Notes under the pieces: generated by a model
Told to the model about the DNA's origin: nothing
Seen by the model: only the letters and a program-made list of their open reading frames with translations
The model's database searches: none
Assembly (NCBI GenBank): GCA_037954665.1
Contig: JBBMOL010000243.1
Location: 150,535 to 214,534, forward strand
Length of the DNA: 64,000 nt
Reading direction: 5' to 3'
From: Laguncularia racemosa
Taxonomy: Eukaryota; Streptophyta; Magnoliopsida; Myrtales; Combretaceae
Made by a program: the position numbers and the translations under genes
Shown here: positions 46,330-57,758 of the stretch, piece by piece
Layout of the letters: each line of letters starts with the position of its first letter
Numbering within the stretch: position 1 is the first letter of the stretch

Positions 46330-49235
46330 TTTGTCATGCCTTATAGGCCTTTAGGACATATGGTTTCTACCGTATACTGCACAAAAACCTAGGGATAACC
46401 CCTTTGTTATCCAAGAGTTTGCCTTACAACGTATAAGGTATACTTATATCCAACATTCTCAAATCAGGGTTTAACATTTTTCAAGAAATACAGAGATACA
46501 TATATAATTCAGAGTAATGAAATATCAAAATGTCCACAGGTACATAATATAATTTCAAGAAGCAAAGTCCTTAATACATTTAGTCCAGGCTACGTAGCTG
46601 AAAATTAAAATAAGAACTTAGACAAAATACATATATAAGTGATTTCTTTACTCCAACCCTTCATGGTTTCCTTGCATTCTGTACTAACCTTTAGCATCTA
46701 TCGGCCAAGCTCTACCCAAATGGGTGCCTACAATAAGAGAAGTCTATGGGGGTGTAAGCTATAAAGCTTAGTGAGTTAAATCCTCTTACTGAACCAACAA
46801 TCAAATAGCAAACAAGTTATTTAATTCAAACATATGCCATGCATGAGCAATTACATGAGTATAATTGTATATATGGTGTACCGGACACCAGATACAACAC
46901 GGATTTAACTCCCTTCATTGCTAAGGGTTAGGAAATCACGAACTACATAACGGCTCCAGGCTCTAGCAATCCTGGCCTATCTTTCGAGATAATTCGTAAA
47001 GTTTTTATATATTTTTGTAATATATTTCAATAGACTTGAAAATACATATATACGTACTAAGCTCATCATGTGGTGTAGATTGTGAAAGGCTTGCAAGTTA
47101 ATCACCCCTAAGTGATAAATCCTCGAACTAGGAAATCCTTGGTTTTAATCAAAGGGTGGCATTTCCTGGGTTCTACTTAGTTCCCAAAGGTCAAGATAAG
47201 GTGTGCCCATAGAGTACACCTCCATGGGGCCTTTTGTACCATCGTGTGATGTCGACGACCTTTTTACATACAGGACTTCATGATGTGTGATTTGTTTTAT
47301 TTAAGGTTGAATAATCTTAGTTAAGTTATTTGACGTACACAACAAACAAATATAGATACTCATAATTTCTATAATCTAAATGCAAGGGAAAGTAGAAATC
47401 AATTAGCCAAGTATAATTAAGATAAATTGTAATCAAACATGGCATTTAAGCACATACAATACCCCAAGTTACCCTTGCATACAAATTCAATTCAATTATC
47501 AAATATTTATATACATGCAGGTATGCTAATTACAAACACAAGCAATGTGCCATAATCATTGGATTTTTTACTCACCCGACCATATGGTCTTTAGTCGCAA
47601 TATTCAGGTGGCAAATTGTCCTCCAATGACGTGTCCCCCGATAAGACAAAATATCTTTATGAGTTAACGTCAAAATAATCTATACTAGTTTGGCTAGGTT
47701 TGGTGGTTTTCTTGGTTTTGAGGGTTTTAGTGTTTTCTTCATAACTTTTTCGTTTTAAATCTTTTTTTTTTTTTTGCGTGCTTATAGTTCTTTTAAAGGG
47801 TTTTGAATTTTCTTTCTATTTTTGAAGTTGTTTTGATTATTTGCACTTCAAAATATTGTGCTAGTGCTTAAACAGATCAAGCATGCCTAGCATATGTTTA
47901 GTTTAAGGCTCTTTTTGCCTAATTTGATCTACTAACCTAAAGAGATTAATCCTAACTATTTGGAACAGGTTTAAGACTTCCAAATGGCATGTTTGTCTTT
48001 TGTTTCTTTTTGGAATTTCTAGAATTTAGCACAAGGATTTTGTGTGTGTGTTTTTTTTTTTCCAATGCTTTGGTTACACTTTTCCCTTTTTGTTTGTGTT
48101 AATTTGGTGTTTTCCTTTACGATTTTTAATTTCATAATTTTTCCTAATGATATTTTGGCATCTTTAGGGTCTAGAAATTTCCATATTTAATTAGGTTTTG
48201 GTCACGGTTTGAAGCTCTTGAGCTTGTCTTGCACATCTTTCCAATTTTTCTACTCTTAAAGGGTTTATTTGCAATCTATGCATTTCCACCATTTAAGAGG
48301 CATGAAATACACCCAAAATATACTTGATTAGCTCCTTATCTTATGCATCCAAAAGTGTAAGGAATCCTCAATTTTTTTATCTTTATTCATTTTTCTTAAA
48401 ACTTTAATCATACATGTTATGTTTCAAGGAGGATTCTCATGGTTTTCATCTTAGTCTTAGGTTTGCATTTTTAACCTTTTTCCTAAGCTAAATATACTCC
48501 AAATATACATGAAAAGTAACAAAATCAAAGTAACATAACTCTATTCTAAGTTGTGGAATCAAAACATTGCAAGAAGAAAAAAATAGTATCAACACGAAGG
48601 TGCAAAGATCTTACTCGTTGCAACTTAAGGGGTGTTGGGATCTTCTTCCTTCTACTTCCACTTGGGGTGACCTTATGCCCTGATTTTCATTGGATCCTTA
48701 GCTCCCCAAATGGCCTTTCGAGTGTTGCTAATTATACTAGAAATTAGGCCTATTGGAGGTGGTTGGAGGTGTGATCAGGAGATGAAATTCAGAGGTGTTG
48801 ATTAGGAGAAGAACAAGGGTGTGGTTTGGAGTCTCCTTTTGATCCGATTTTTGAATGAGTGTTTAGGGATTTTTTAAGACTTCTTGAGAGTGTTTTCCTG
48901 ATATTAATGCTTCAGAAGGATGGGGGTTTCATGTGGAGATCGGATTGAGATAAAATCAGAATGAAAATCTTTGAAAGAAAAAAAAAAGAGTTGGTGGTTA
49001 TGATTGGTATGTGTGTTTGATCCAATTTTAGAAGGTTGTTCTTGGAAGTTTCTTAGTAAATTTTGAGTGCTTTTGGTGTGGTAATATTTCTAGAAGAAGA
49101 GAGGTTTATGTGTGGGAAATGAGGAGTGGGAAATCAAAAGTTTGGGTAGCAAGTTTGAGGGAATTATCCATTGGTCCTTAACTTGGTTAATTGGGTAAAG
49201 ACTTTATTCATTGTGTAAAGGGTCTAATCTTAGGA
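46330..49235. other. Unclassified LTR-like non-coding region
   Basis: 2.9 kb without a recognisable frame. Segments such as GGGGGTGTAAGCTATAAAGC (about 46750) and the 47205-47290 block have the feel of large Ty3/Gypsy LTRs, but no terminal pair or target duplication was found. The frame 48553-48747 has no recognised content. Confidence 0.3.
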
Positions 49236-49540
49236 GACATTGATACAAACCACGCCAACTCGTGACGAAACCCAATACCAATACGTTCGGAATTCATTGC
49301 CTAAGATGCCTAAACACCTAAAGTGGAAACTGCGACCCGTTGTCTATAAGCGAGACAAGAACCTTGGTATAAAATGAAGATGCTACAATCGGGATGAAAG
49401 ACCGATTGATAAGTCGGGATGAACGCCATAGAAATTAATCGATAAGTTCGATTTAGTTCTTGAAGAACCAAGAGAGGTGCCTCTCAAAAGTGTTTAATGT
49501 TCAAACATGTAAATTCTTAGTTGTTCTAAACCCTAGGAGC

Positions 49541-49547
49541 TTTTATA
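49541..49547 (-). promoter_or_regulatory. TATA box of solo LTR H
   Basis: TATAAAA on the minus strand, within CTAGTATAAAAGCTCC. It lies about 100 bp downstream of the nearest palindrome motif. Confidence 0.55.
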
Positions 49548-49639
49548 CTAGGGTTACAATTCGTGAAAAAAACAAGTCCAAAACGACGTAGCTTAATAAG
49601 TTGCGTAAAAACACGAAACAGAAAAAGCTGGCCGGCAGG

Positions 49640-49800
49640 GGATATACGGCCGTGTACTTTGGCCGTGTATGATTCTGTGCCAATTCTTATCTCCTTACAC
49701 GGCCGTGCCTTTTAGCCGTGTGTCTGGCCGTGTATGATTCTGTGCAATCTTGAGATTCCTACACGGCCGTGCCTTGAAAATACACGCCCTCTTCATCCGT
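49640..49800. repeat. ACACGGCCGTG palindrome cluster in solo LTR H
   Basis: The least decayed cluster in the window. Three groups contain TACGGCCGTGTA, TACACGGCCGTGCC (twice) and additional GGCCGTGTATGATTCTGTGC (twice). A 92-bp unit is partly duplicated: ATGATTCTGTGC at 49669 and again at 49734. Confidence 0.85.
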
Positions 49801-50023
49801 GTCCGGTGTGACTTGTATAAAAGCAAGGGTCTTCCCATGGTTGTTCCAATCCGTTCCAACTTCATGATTGCTCCAATTCTTTTCGGCTTCATGGACAACC
49901 TTTATCAACCCGTTAAGTGCTTCCTTAAGTCGTTTCGCTCGATTTCTTGTGATCGGTCCAGGCGACACTTTAAGAGGATCTACATTTCTTCTTCCGGCTT
50001 GGCTCTCATCATGGATCTCATTA
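49759..50023 (-). CDS. C-terminal tail of a Ty3/Gypsy polyprotein encoded in LTR H
   Basis: Minus-strand open frame of about 88 codons lying wholly inside the U3 of the solo LTR. It includes NVDPLKVSPGPITRNRAKRL followed by KEALNGLIKVV, a motif known from the extreme C-terminus of plant Ty3/Gypsy gag-pol polyproteins after the integrase. Residues further on are EGVYFQGTAV and a stop. The last codons and the TAG stop lie inside the palindrome GGCACGGCCGTGTAG. In an intact element, pol would read across the purine tract into the 3' LTR. A solo LTR has no upstream coding, so this piece is not expected to be translated usefully. Confidence 0.6.
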
Positions 50024-50027
50024 GACA

Positions 50028-51063
50028 TGATAGGAATCAAAATTCGACAAGACCTATCATTAGGACAAGAGTCAAAGGATTTCGAATCTTGGCGATGAAG
50101 GCCCATTTTGAGCAAATCGACCATGTAATTATTCGTTTACTAACCTCTTTTATCTTATTCATGTATTATATATTCAAACAGGCACACTTATCAAGCTTTA
50201 CAAGGCGATGGACAAACTCACTAAAACTCAGCTTGTGGGTTATCCATGGACCGACCTAAACCGGTGATGAGCTGGGCTGATGAATCTTATAGAAGAGCTA
50301 GCATCTTGAAGACTAATTTTTATATATTTGTTATTTACTTGGACTATTTATGGTGTAATCGTTTTGGGACACTTTTATTTTGATTGTAATTTTCATTTAG
50401 GACCAGTCACCCTAAAAGTGGCATAGTTGTAATTTTGTGCATTTTCTAACCCTAAAGGGAGTAAGTATAAATACTTGCTTAAAGTAGGGTTTGAGGAGGC
50501 TATTTTTCATATTTGAACATACACTTTACGTGAGGGAATTAGGGTTCTTCCAGTTCAATTTCTCTTATCAATTTCAATCTCAAGAATTGGAATTGTAGCG
50601 AGTGCAATAAGGGGAAATTGTGAGTGATATCAATTTCTTATTGTTGTGTTTCTTTTCATCTCTAGTGAGTCATATCTAGGGTTGGATTGAAGTTTTCTTG
50701 GGCAGATTGTGATTGCATTTGTAATCAAATTATCATTGCATAATTGATTGGTTTTTAGCACTTGTTAATACCATCAATTTGTCATTATACTTGTGGCATG
50801 GAATTTCTTTATTGTGAGGAGGATCATGGTTTGAATTTATGTATTGTTGATTGGGATTCTCTTGGAATTTAAGTTGGTTAATTGATTCAATTGAGGATTA
50901 TCATCTTTGTGGATTTCATCTCCTTGCTTTTATCATTTGATTCATCATCCATCAATTAGGGTTCACACAAATTGTCTCTCTTGTGAACTGAATTCGATCT
51001 TGTCTTTTGAGGTTGATATTTGGGTTGTTTTTTATTGTGCTTAATTCCCTTTTAGGCACATCA
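50028..51063 (+). mobile_element. Element C: LTR (1036 bp) related to the LTRs of B and G
   Basis: Start TGATAGGAATC and end GGCACATCA. It shares GACCAGTCACCCTAAAAGTG, a TATAAATACTTGC box at about 50467 and AAGTAGGGTTT with the LTR of B (read in reverse at 59030-59100). A primer site TGGTATCAGAG follows at 51069. Left flank AGACA; no right partner was found, so the element is truncated. Confidence 0.75.
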
Positions 51064-52220
51064 TCTTTTGGTATCAGAGTATTATCATACTTGGATTTAA
51101 GATTGATCACATCATTGTTTGAAGAATTGGTTACAAGTAGTGAGGATTTGTGCCATTTGATTACTAGTTTGATTGTCTTTCAAATTGGTTTTGCATGTGC
51201 TTAATCTTGGTTTTAGGCACATTAGGACATGTTTGCAAACTAGGGGGGTTTAGCTTCAGATTTGCCCCTCTTTGTTGCCATTTAGTTAGCTTCTAGTCAC
51301 CCTTGTGTTTGGTTGGACTAATCTTATTAGTTTCTTAGTTTGTTTCTTCTAATTTCAATTGGTAACCTCACATAGACTTAGGCAAATTAGAGCTTCTCTT
51401 GAGCTAGTTAATTCCTTTGTTTTCTTATGGTTAATTAGGGCTTATACGGGGGAAATTTCATATCAAGTTTGGGCTTAAGATCAAGTCATTTGATGGTTTA
51501 ATTGGTGCCTTTTTTCCCTTGCCCTTCACGCCACTTATAGGAATTAGTTAGGGGTTACATTTTCCAATTTTTGTTTTACCCAATTTGATTATTTAGTAGA
51601 GTTGGATCCAATTAAATTTTTAGATTTCTATAAACTAATTATAGGGTAGTTTATCATCATTTAAGTTTTGGTTTCATTAAGATTGAATCTCGGGTTTTTC
51701 TGAGCTCGATGTTGGTTTTTTGTAATTCTAAAGGAAATCCTAACGTCAACAGTTGGTTCTAAGATTTTTGGAATTGAATTTGGGCTTTTTGAACATCTAA
51801 ATTCAAGTTTAGTTTTCCTAAAGCGATGTTCTATCATCAGGGTTCAGTTAGGTTTCCAATTCCTTAGCGTTTGGATATGCTAGTTAGTTCGTGTATCGCT
51901 AGGTAATTCCCATTTCGTAGTCGATTTTTCTTATTCGTTTTCCTACATATTTCTTGAGCTTTTTCTTTGTACTAATTCTTGAATTAAAAATTTTCATTGT
52001 CTAACTTCCTTCAATAAGAAAGGGATGATACTTTAATTATTATATGTATATATATGAACCCTCTTGTAACATGTGTGTTAAGAAAAATATATAAAAATCA
52101 TTTATAGTGAAATATAAATTACTTACATGACTTATGAATTGTTGAGAGAAATAAAAAATGAATCATATAGAAACCTACTAAAAAAGACTATATAAATTAA
52201 TAAATAACATCCATATATAA
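51064..52220 (+). other. Element C leader and unassigned sequence
   Basis: After the primer site (51069-51079) there is about 1.1 kb without a frame, comparable to the 0.65-1.1 kb leaders of G and B. No gag is seen, so the element ends or is cut before its coding part. Confidence 0.5.
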
Positions 52221-52410
52221 TGTAATGCCCTAGAACTTGGAACGTTATAACCTGCCATGTGTTACTACTGATTAGTGACATGCTAGGGCTCTAAATCTCT
52301 ATTCTAATTTCAACTCATTCATCTCTACTATACATTAATACCAATATAAATTCAATAATAGAATTCAATGACGCACAAGTGAATCATTTCAATCATCATT
52401 GCTTAAGAAA
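52221..52410 (-). mobile_element. TGTTACA-family LTR, terminal fragment (copy 4)
   Basis: TGTAATGCCCTAGAACTTGG and the following GTTATAACCTGCCATGTG match the LTR end at 44408-44600 and 22533-22700. Only about 190 bp are present, cut by element D. Confidence 0.65.
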
Positions 52411-52415
52411 AATAT

Positions 52416-52945
52416 TGATGAAGATCAGCTAGCATAAAAAAGGAAGGAGCCAAAATCCCATGATCCATTACATGGTATTAGAGGCTCGATGACAGGAGCT
52501 AGAGCTAAGAGGATGAACGAAGCTTTACAAGGATTAGTCATGGACTTGCAAGCCAAGGAATCAAGCTACACTAAAGGAGGACCAACATGTGTTAACTTGA
52601 TTCACGTAACCATGGAATGATGTGATAATTTAGAGGCATTAGAATAATTCTTGAACCGACAAAATTAAAGACACATTCGATTTATTTGTGTTTTCTTTGT
52701 TGGTTTGTAACTTATGTTATTTAGTTGCCTACTTGGTTACATGTGGATAAGGATAGATTAGGCAACTTAGGGTTTTTCCATATTGTTATTTGTATGCTAT
52801 ATAAGCCATGCTAGGGGAGGCCAACAAGAGAGAAATCATTATTGAATTGAGAAAACACAATTTTTGTGAGAGTATGAAAACCTCTTGTTGTTCTTTTGCA
52901 AAAGAACTCTTTCATATGAATTCTTAACCGAATTGCTTGGAAACC
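52416..52945 (+). repeat. Element D 5' LTR, first part
   Basis: Begins TGATGAAGATCAG, contains the U3-encoded tail (to 52620) and a TATATAA box (52798-52804). It is cut after the AAACC target of B. Confidence 0.7.
52437..52620 (+). CDS. C-terminal polyprotein tail encoded in U3 of element D
   Basis: Open frame KKRKEPKSHDPLHGIRGSMT followed by GARAKRMNEALQGLVMD, ending VNLIHVTME and a TGA at 52618-52620. One stop lies just upstream at about 52434. It aligns in type with the tail in solo LTR H (ITRNRAKRLKEALNGL) and with known C-termini of plant Ty3/Gypsy polyproteins. Its position inside the 5' LTR means the matching 3' LTR would supply the last residues of pol. Confidence 0.6.
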
Positions 52946-53867
52946 TGATGTGCCTTAATTTGATAAAGCATATACATACAAACAAGGAAGCAAACTCAAT
53001 AAAAATCTAGTCACAATCCTCCTCAATGGCATGAACCCCTTAACCCTTTATAATCCAATTTGTAAATCCAATAATCTTAACACCAAAAGATGATGTGCTT
53101 AACTGGATTAAGCACACAACACAAGATTAATTGGAAATCCAATGAACAACAATACTAAAATGGCGTGAACTACTTATTCAAAAGTCTCCACACAAATGAA
53201 GAATTCCACTAGCAATTGAATAATTACAATCAACAAGACGATATAGGATCCAATTTCCACTAAATTGTAAACAATATAATGATAGAATTTACCCTACAAT
53301 TGACGTGAAATCAAGAACCAAAAGAACACAATCCGAATCAAAACTAGATATTACACACTAGCATGAAATGGAATCAACTAAGGAAATGATATGACTCACA
53401 AATCCTTTAGTTGCTACTAGCCACAATTCCTTGAAGAATTGATAAGAGTCTTATGAAAATTTGAGTAGAACTCTTAGGGTTAAAATGACTAAACAATTAC
53501 AATTATGCCACTAAAGGGTGGCCGGTCCTAAATCTTTAAAATACAACCAAATAAAATGTCCCAAAAGCTTACAAAATAAATGGTTCAAAGAAATAAATTA
53601 CAAGTACAAAAGATAATAATCTTCAAAGAGCCGGTTTATCGAGTCAATGTTGATCACGATGGGCCATTGGATGTAAATTCGATGATGTCCTTAATTTGAC
53701 CAACGGTGAAGTTCATGTGGCATCCCGTGAAGAATGATCATTGTACCTGCTAGATTATCATTCAAACTTTTATTAGATAAAGAAAAATATGTATGCATGC
53801 AAGTGATTTGGATCATCATTCAAATCAAGTTCCCTGTCTATCAAGATTGCTGGGTAGATTCCCACCA
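52946..53867 (-). repeat. Element B left LTR (3' LTR), promoter deleted
   Basis: Compared with the right LTR it lacks about 85 bp after 53474, the stretch that holds the TATAAATACTTG box in the right copy (58970-59050). Confidence 0.88.
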
Positions 53868-54241
53868 TCTCCTCGAACCTCTGAAAGATTTGCCCTCAAA
53901 TCTAGAGGGTCACTTCTTGGATTGAACTCGGTTGCCTTTATCGCCCCGTTTTCCCGATTATTAGATGAAACAGAAGTAGTCTTGACTTGCTCTTGGAAAT
54001 TGTGCACCTTTGATGGAGACATAGGTATCAATACTATTTGAGACCCTCACTTTCGAAACATGTAGGTGTTTATGAAGCCATCATGCATCACCTTTCTATC
54101 AAACATCTAGGGTCTACCCAATAGTAAATGAAAGGCACACATAGTGATCACATCACACAGGATCTCATCATGATATTTCTTTCCAACATTCACTAGCACC
54201 TTTGCCCTTTGTGTAACATGCATACTACCCTGATTTTCCAA
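53868..54241 (-). pseudogene. Element B protease end and polyprotein tail
   Basis: The minus strand continues the protease (LLGRP, FDRKVMHDGFINTYMF) and within about 60 codons reaches DPLDLRANLSEVRGD at the purine tract. In intact relatives this LRAN segment follows the integrase, so the whole enzyme block is missing. The deletion extends further than in F. Confidence 0.65.
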
Positions 54242-55756
54242 CTAATGTAAGTTATAAGGGCTAGGATGTGGACTAGTAGATAGTTGTAATTTGTCTACCA
54301 ATGCAGCAGATATGACATTTGTGCAACTACCATTATCTATGATTAGTACACAAAGGTTACCTCTGATCCTACAAGAAATGTGAAATATGTTTTCCCTTTG
54401 TTTGTCCCTAACATCAGGAGATAAAGTCAGAACCCTATGCAACACATTAATTGGTAAATATTGTTCACCTGTTTCCTCCTCATGTGTTTCAGCAGTCTGA
54501 TCATCATAATACTCTTGCAATGCTATAGATAGATCTATAGGCTCGACTAGTTCCTTCTCATCCTCATCCTCTTCTCCAGCACCCTCCATAACTGTCACGA
54601 CCCTCTTATAAAGACACTATGCCACCATATGCCTAAATCCCATGCATTTAAAATATTTAATTTGGCGCAATTTCCCACTGGTGGTTCTTGGTACAGTCTG
54701 CCTATCACATACTATTACCTCTTTACCCTTTCCGGAGGTCATGTTCTCCTTGTCTGTGCTAGGGGTAGCTCTGTCCACTACCTTGACTGACTCACCTACT
54801 ACCTTTGGTCCTCCTGATCGACCATCAGTTCTCATGGGCCTGATAGTAGCACTAGGCCTGCTATTAGTAGCCCTGAATGGGTTGGATTGTCTCTACCTCT
54901 CCACTTTCAAGGCTAGCTGTATAGCCTCGTCAAGTGTATTGTATCTCTGTAGCTCAACTACACATGCGGTCTCATATTTCAGCCCTGATACAAAGCGTGC
55001 TAGGGTTTGCTCTAAAGGCTTTACTGACCTACATCTAATCATTAGGCTTTCAAATTTCTATACATAATCATTAACTATTTTGCCTCCTTGTCTCAAAGTT
55101 TGAAGACGCATAAACAGTTCTTGCCTATAGTGTTCAGGAATGAACCTCTTCCTCAAAACCCTCTTCATATCCCTCCATGTTTGAATTTCAGCCTTACCAT
55201 CCTTACGCATGTTGATAACTAAATTCTTCTACCACAAGGCGGTATACCCTATGAACTCAACAGCAGCAAGTCGAACTCAGGTATTGTCATCACTTTCATA
55301 GCACTTAAAAAGGCCTTTAACCTTATCATCCCGGCTCAGATAATCATCTACTGAAGTCCTATCATCAAAGGAAGGCATCTGCAGCTTCACATACTCTAAT
55401 CCCTTGGGTGGCTTGAAATTCCTATTTGGGTAAGGATTAACCCAAAAATTATCATCCCTCTCCTCCCTATAGGGGTGATGATCTCCTTCCATTCTTCTGC
55501 CCAAATTTCCTCCTCCCACTACTCCTTCTCTCTGGATATTTTGTGGAGCTACTCGAGGTGGTGCTTGAGGATTTACCACTGGTGGTTGTGGCAATGTCAT
55601 CCTATCAATCCTTATTGCTAATGTAGCAACAATAGTAGTAAGATCTTGAAGTTGATCTTCCAAAGTCCTTTTACCTGCAATTTGATGACCTTGACCTCCA
55701 CCAACCTAGCTATTAGCCTCATTGCCAATTCCCCCATTTACACTGTCATTTGACAT
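54242..55756 (-). pseudogene. Element B gag and protease
   Basis: ATG at 55756 (MSNDSVNGGIGNEAN). Long open pieces are 55663-55277 and 54598-54242. Gag has PPKGLEYVKLQMPSF, HYRQELFMRLQTLRQG and YNTLDEAIQLALKVER. The zinc knuckle has lost its first Cys (YFKCMGFRHMVA, about 54650-54610) and a stop replaces Gln before the last Cys. The protease begins in 54598-54242 with LIIDNGSCTNV. It is aligned throughout with element G gag, which shows the same layout. Stops are mostly TAG where the other copy has Gln. Confidence 0.8.
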
Positions 55757-56848
55757 GATTGTGATTTGATGAAGTACACTCCCACAATTTACAGCACACT
55801 CCTTCAACAACGCCAAGTCACAAGAACACATTTAACAACCACACTAATATACAATGAAATCCATGTTGCAAGAAGTTAACAACATAATGAAATAATTCTT
55901 GGTACTTCAAGTAAAGTCAAATATATGAAGTACACACAATCACTTCCAAGTAGTTAAGAAATTAAATTTAACCAACAAGTGTTTAAGTAATGAGTTCAAT
56001 TACTTTCTCAATTTAATGCTTGTTTTTTAATTCAAATTCTACTATTCAAACCTTCCTTTCTTGCCACAATTTCACACTATAATAAATCACAATGTGCAGC
56101 ACCTCACCACACACATAAATGTATAATTTCACACTGCCACTCCTTCCCTTACTCACGGTGCAAACACTCACCACCACTACTTACACCACTTGCAATCCCC
56201 TTTACTTCAACACACATAAACATAATGCCAAACACACACACCCTTCATTAAATACACAAGCACAACGCCAAACACACACACCCTTCACTTCCACACGTTG
56301 CACTCCTCCACTTCAAACACACTTTTCAAACCGCAACTTAACAAGGTAGCTCAATTCAAATTCAAATGATTTCAATTATTGCAACCTTTCCACAATTGGT
56401 AAGAAGCCACTTTCAAATTCAAATGAACACACAATAACTTCTATCACTTAATGTATGTTTTGAAAATCAAATAGCTTCCATATGATCTACACAATTCAAT
56501 TCTGAAAAATTGTACAACTATACTTTTATTTCCGAAAACAACATGCAATGGATTACACTTCCACTCCCTTCATAAATGAGGTAATTTCCAAGTTCTGAAA
56601 TTTGAATTTAAGAATACAATTCTACTCCTCTTCCTTCATGAAAATTATCAACAACAAGGAGCTATAAGAAGTCTTTCAAGTCAACTTCAACAAGCATCAA
56701 ATTCAACTCCTTAACAAGATAATTACGCAACCTCAATTCACAACACACAATTTCGGATCACAAATTGAAGAACCCTAATTGGTAATGAAGATTAAGAAAT
56801 TAACTAACATTAATCCCTTCTCTTAACTTGAGCTTTGATACCAAAGGA
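55757..56848 (-). other. Element B leader with CACACACA-type repeats
   Basis: Non-coding. Imperfect repeats at 56090-56340 include AACGCCAAACACACACACCC (about 56260) and a near copy about 50 bp away. The primer site (minus TGGTATCAAAGC) is at 56832-56843. Confidence 0.7.
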
Positions 56849-57387
56849 TAATGTGCCTTAATTTGATAAAGCATATACATACAAACAAGGAAGCAAACTC
56901 AATCAAAATCCGGTCATAATCCTCTTCAATGGCATGAACCCCTTAACCCTTTATAATCCAATTTGTAAATCCAATAATCTTAACACCAAAAGATGATGTG
57001 CTTAAGTGGATTAAGCACACAACATAAGATTAATTGGAAATCCAATGAACAACAATACTAAAATGGCGTGAACTACTTATACAAAAGCCTCTACACGAAT
57101 GAAGAATTCCACTAGCAATTGAATAATTGCAATCAATGATAATATAGGATCCAATTTCCACTAAATTGTAAACAATTGATAAATCTATTTTAACTTTTAT
57201 AATGGGAGATGATTAAGTCAATTTTTGAGATAATTGGGAGTGAAAATATAAGATTATGATGCTTAATTGATTTATATTTCATGTTCAGGTGTGGAAAAGG
57301 ATGATTTGATGAAAAGTATTTAAATTCAAGACAAATTGGAGATAAAAGCAAGTAAAAAGGGAATGCTTTGAAGTTAAAGGAAGTCAC

Positions 57388-57665
57388 ACGGTTTTACAAA
57401 CGGCCGTGTGAAGGAATCAGGAGACTACACGGTTCGGATACACGCCCGTGTATCCGACCGTGTATCAGCGTGGAAGAAGAGTTTTCAGGACAGACCAGTA
57501 CACGGTTGGAATACACACCCGTGTAATCAACCGTGTATGAAGAACAAAGAAGACAAAGGAATACACGGCTATTACAAACGGTCGTGTGGGATATACATGC
57601 CCAGAGTTCACTGACTCAAAGAGATACACGGTTTATCTACACGCCCGTGTAGTATGACCGTATGT
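57388..57665. repeat. ACACGG/CCGTGT palindrome cluster in solo LTR E
   Basis: Repeated composite units, each an ACACGGTT- or ACACGGCT-type half, a gap, then ACACGCCCGTGTA and a further CCGTGTAT half. Units begin near 57387, 57427, 57501, 57562 and 57626. Confidence 0.8.
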
Positions 57666-57758
57666 CTATCGAAGGAAAGATATCTTCAAATCAATTTTAA
57701 ATCTTTCATCCATATTTAAAGGATATCTCATACACGCCAGAGAGGAAGCTACCCTAGG

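Larger units (their letters stand above)
49241..50023 (-). mobile_element. Element H: solo LTR encoding a polyprotein tail
   Basis: 783 bp flanked by GACAT (49236-49240 and 50024-50028). Minus-strand start TAATGAG (expected TGATGAG), end TTTGTATCA. U3 encodes an ARAKR-type polyprotein tail, then three palindrome groups (49800-49640), then a TATA box (49547-49541). There is no internal region, so it is read as a solo LTR left by LTR-LTR recombination. Its target lies at the left border of LTR C. Confidence 0.8.

Noticed and set aside
49750..50259. 169-codon plus-strand frame
   Set aside because: It is antisense to the polyprotein tail in solo LTR H and runs on into LTR C.
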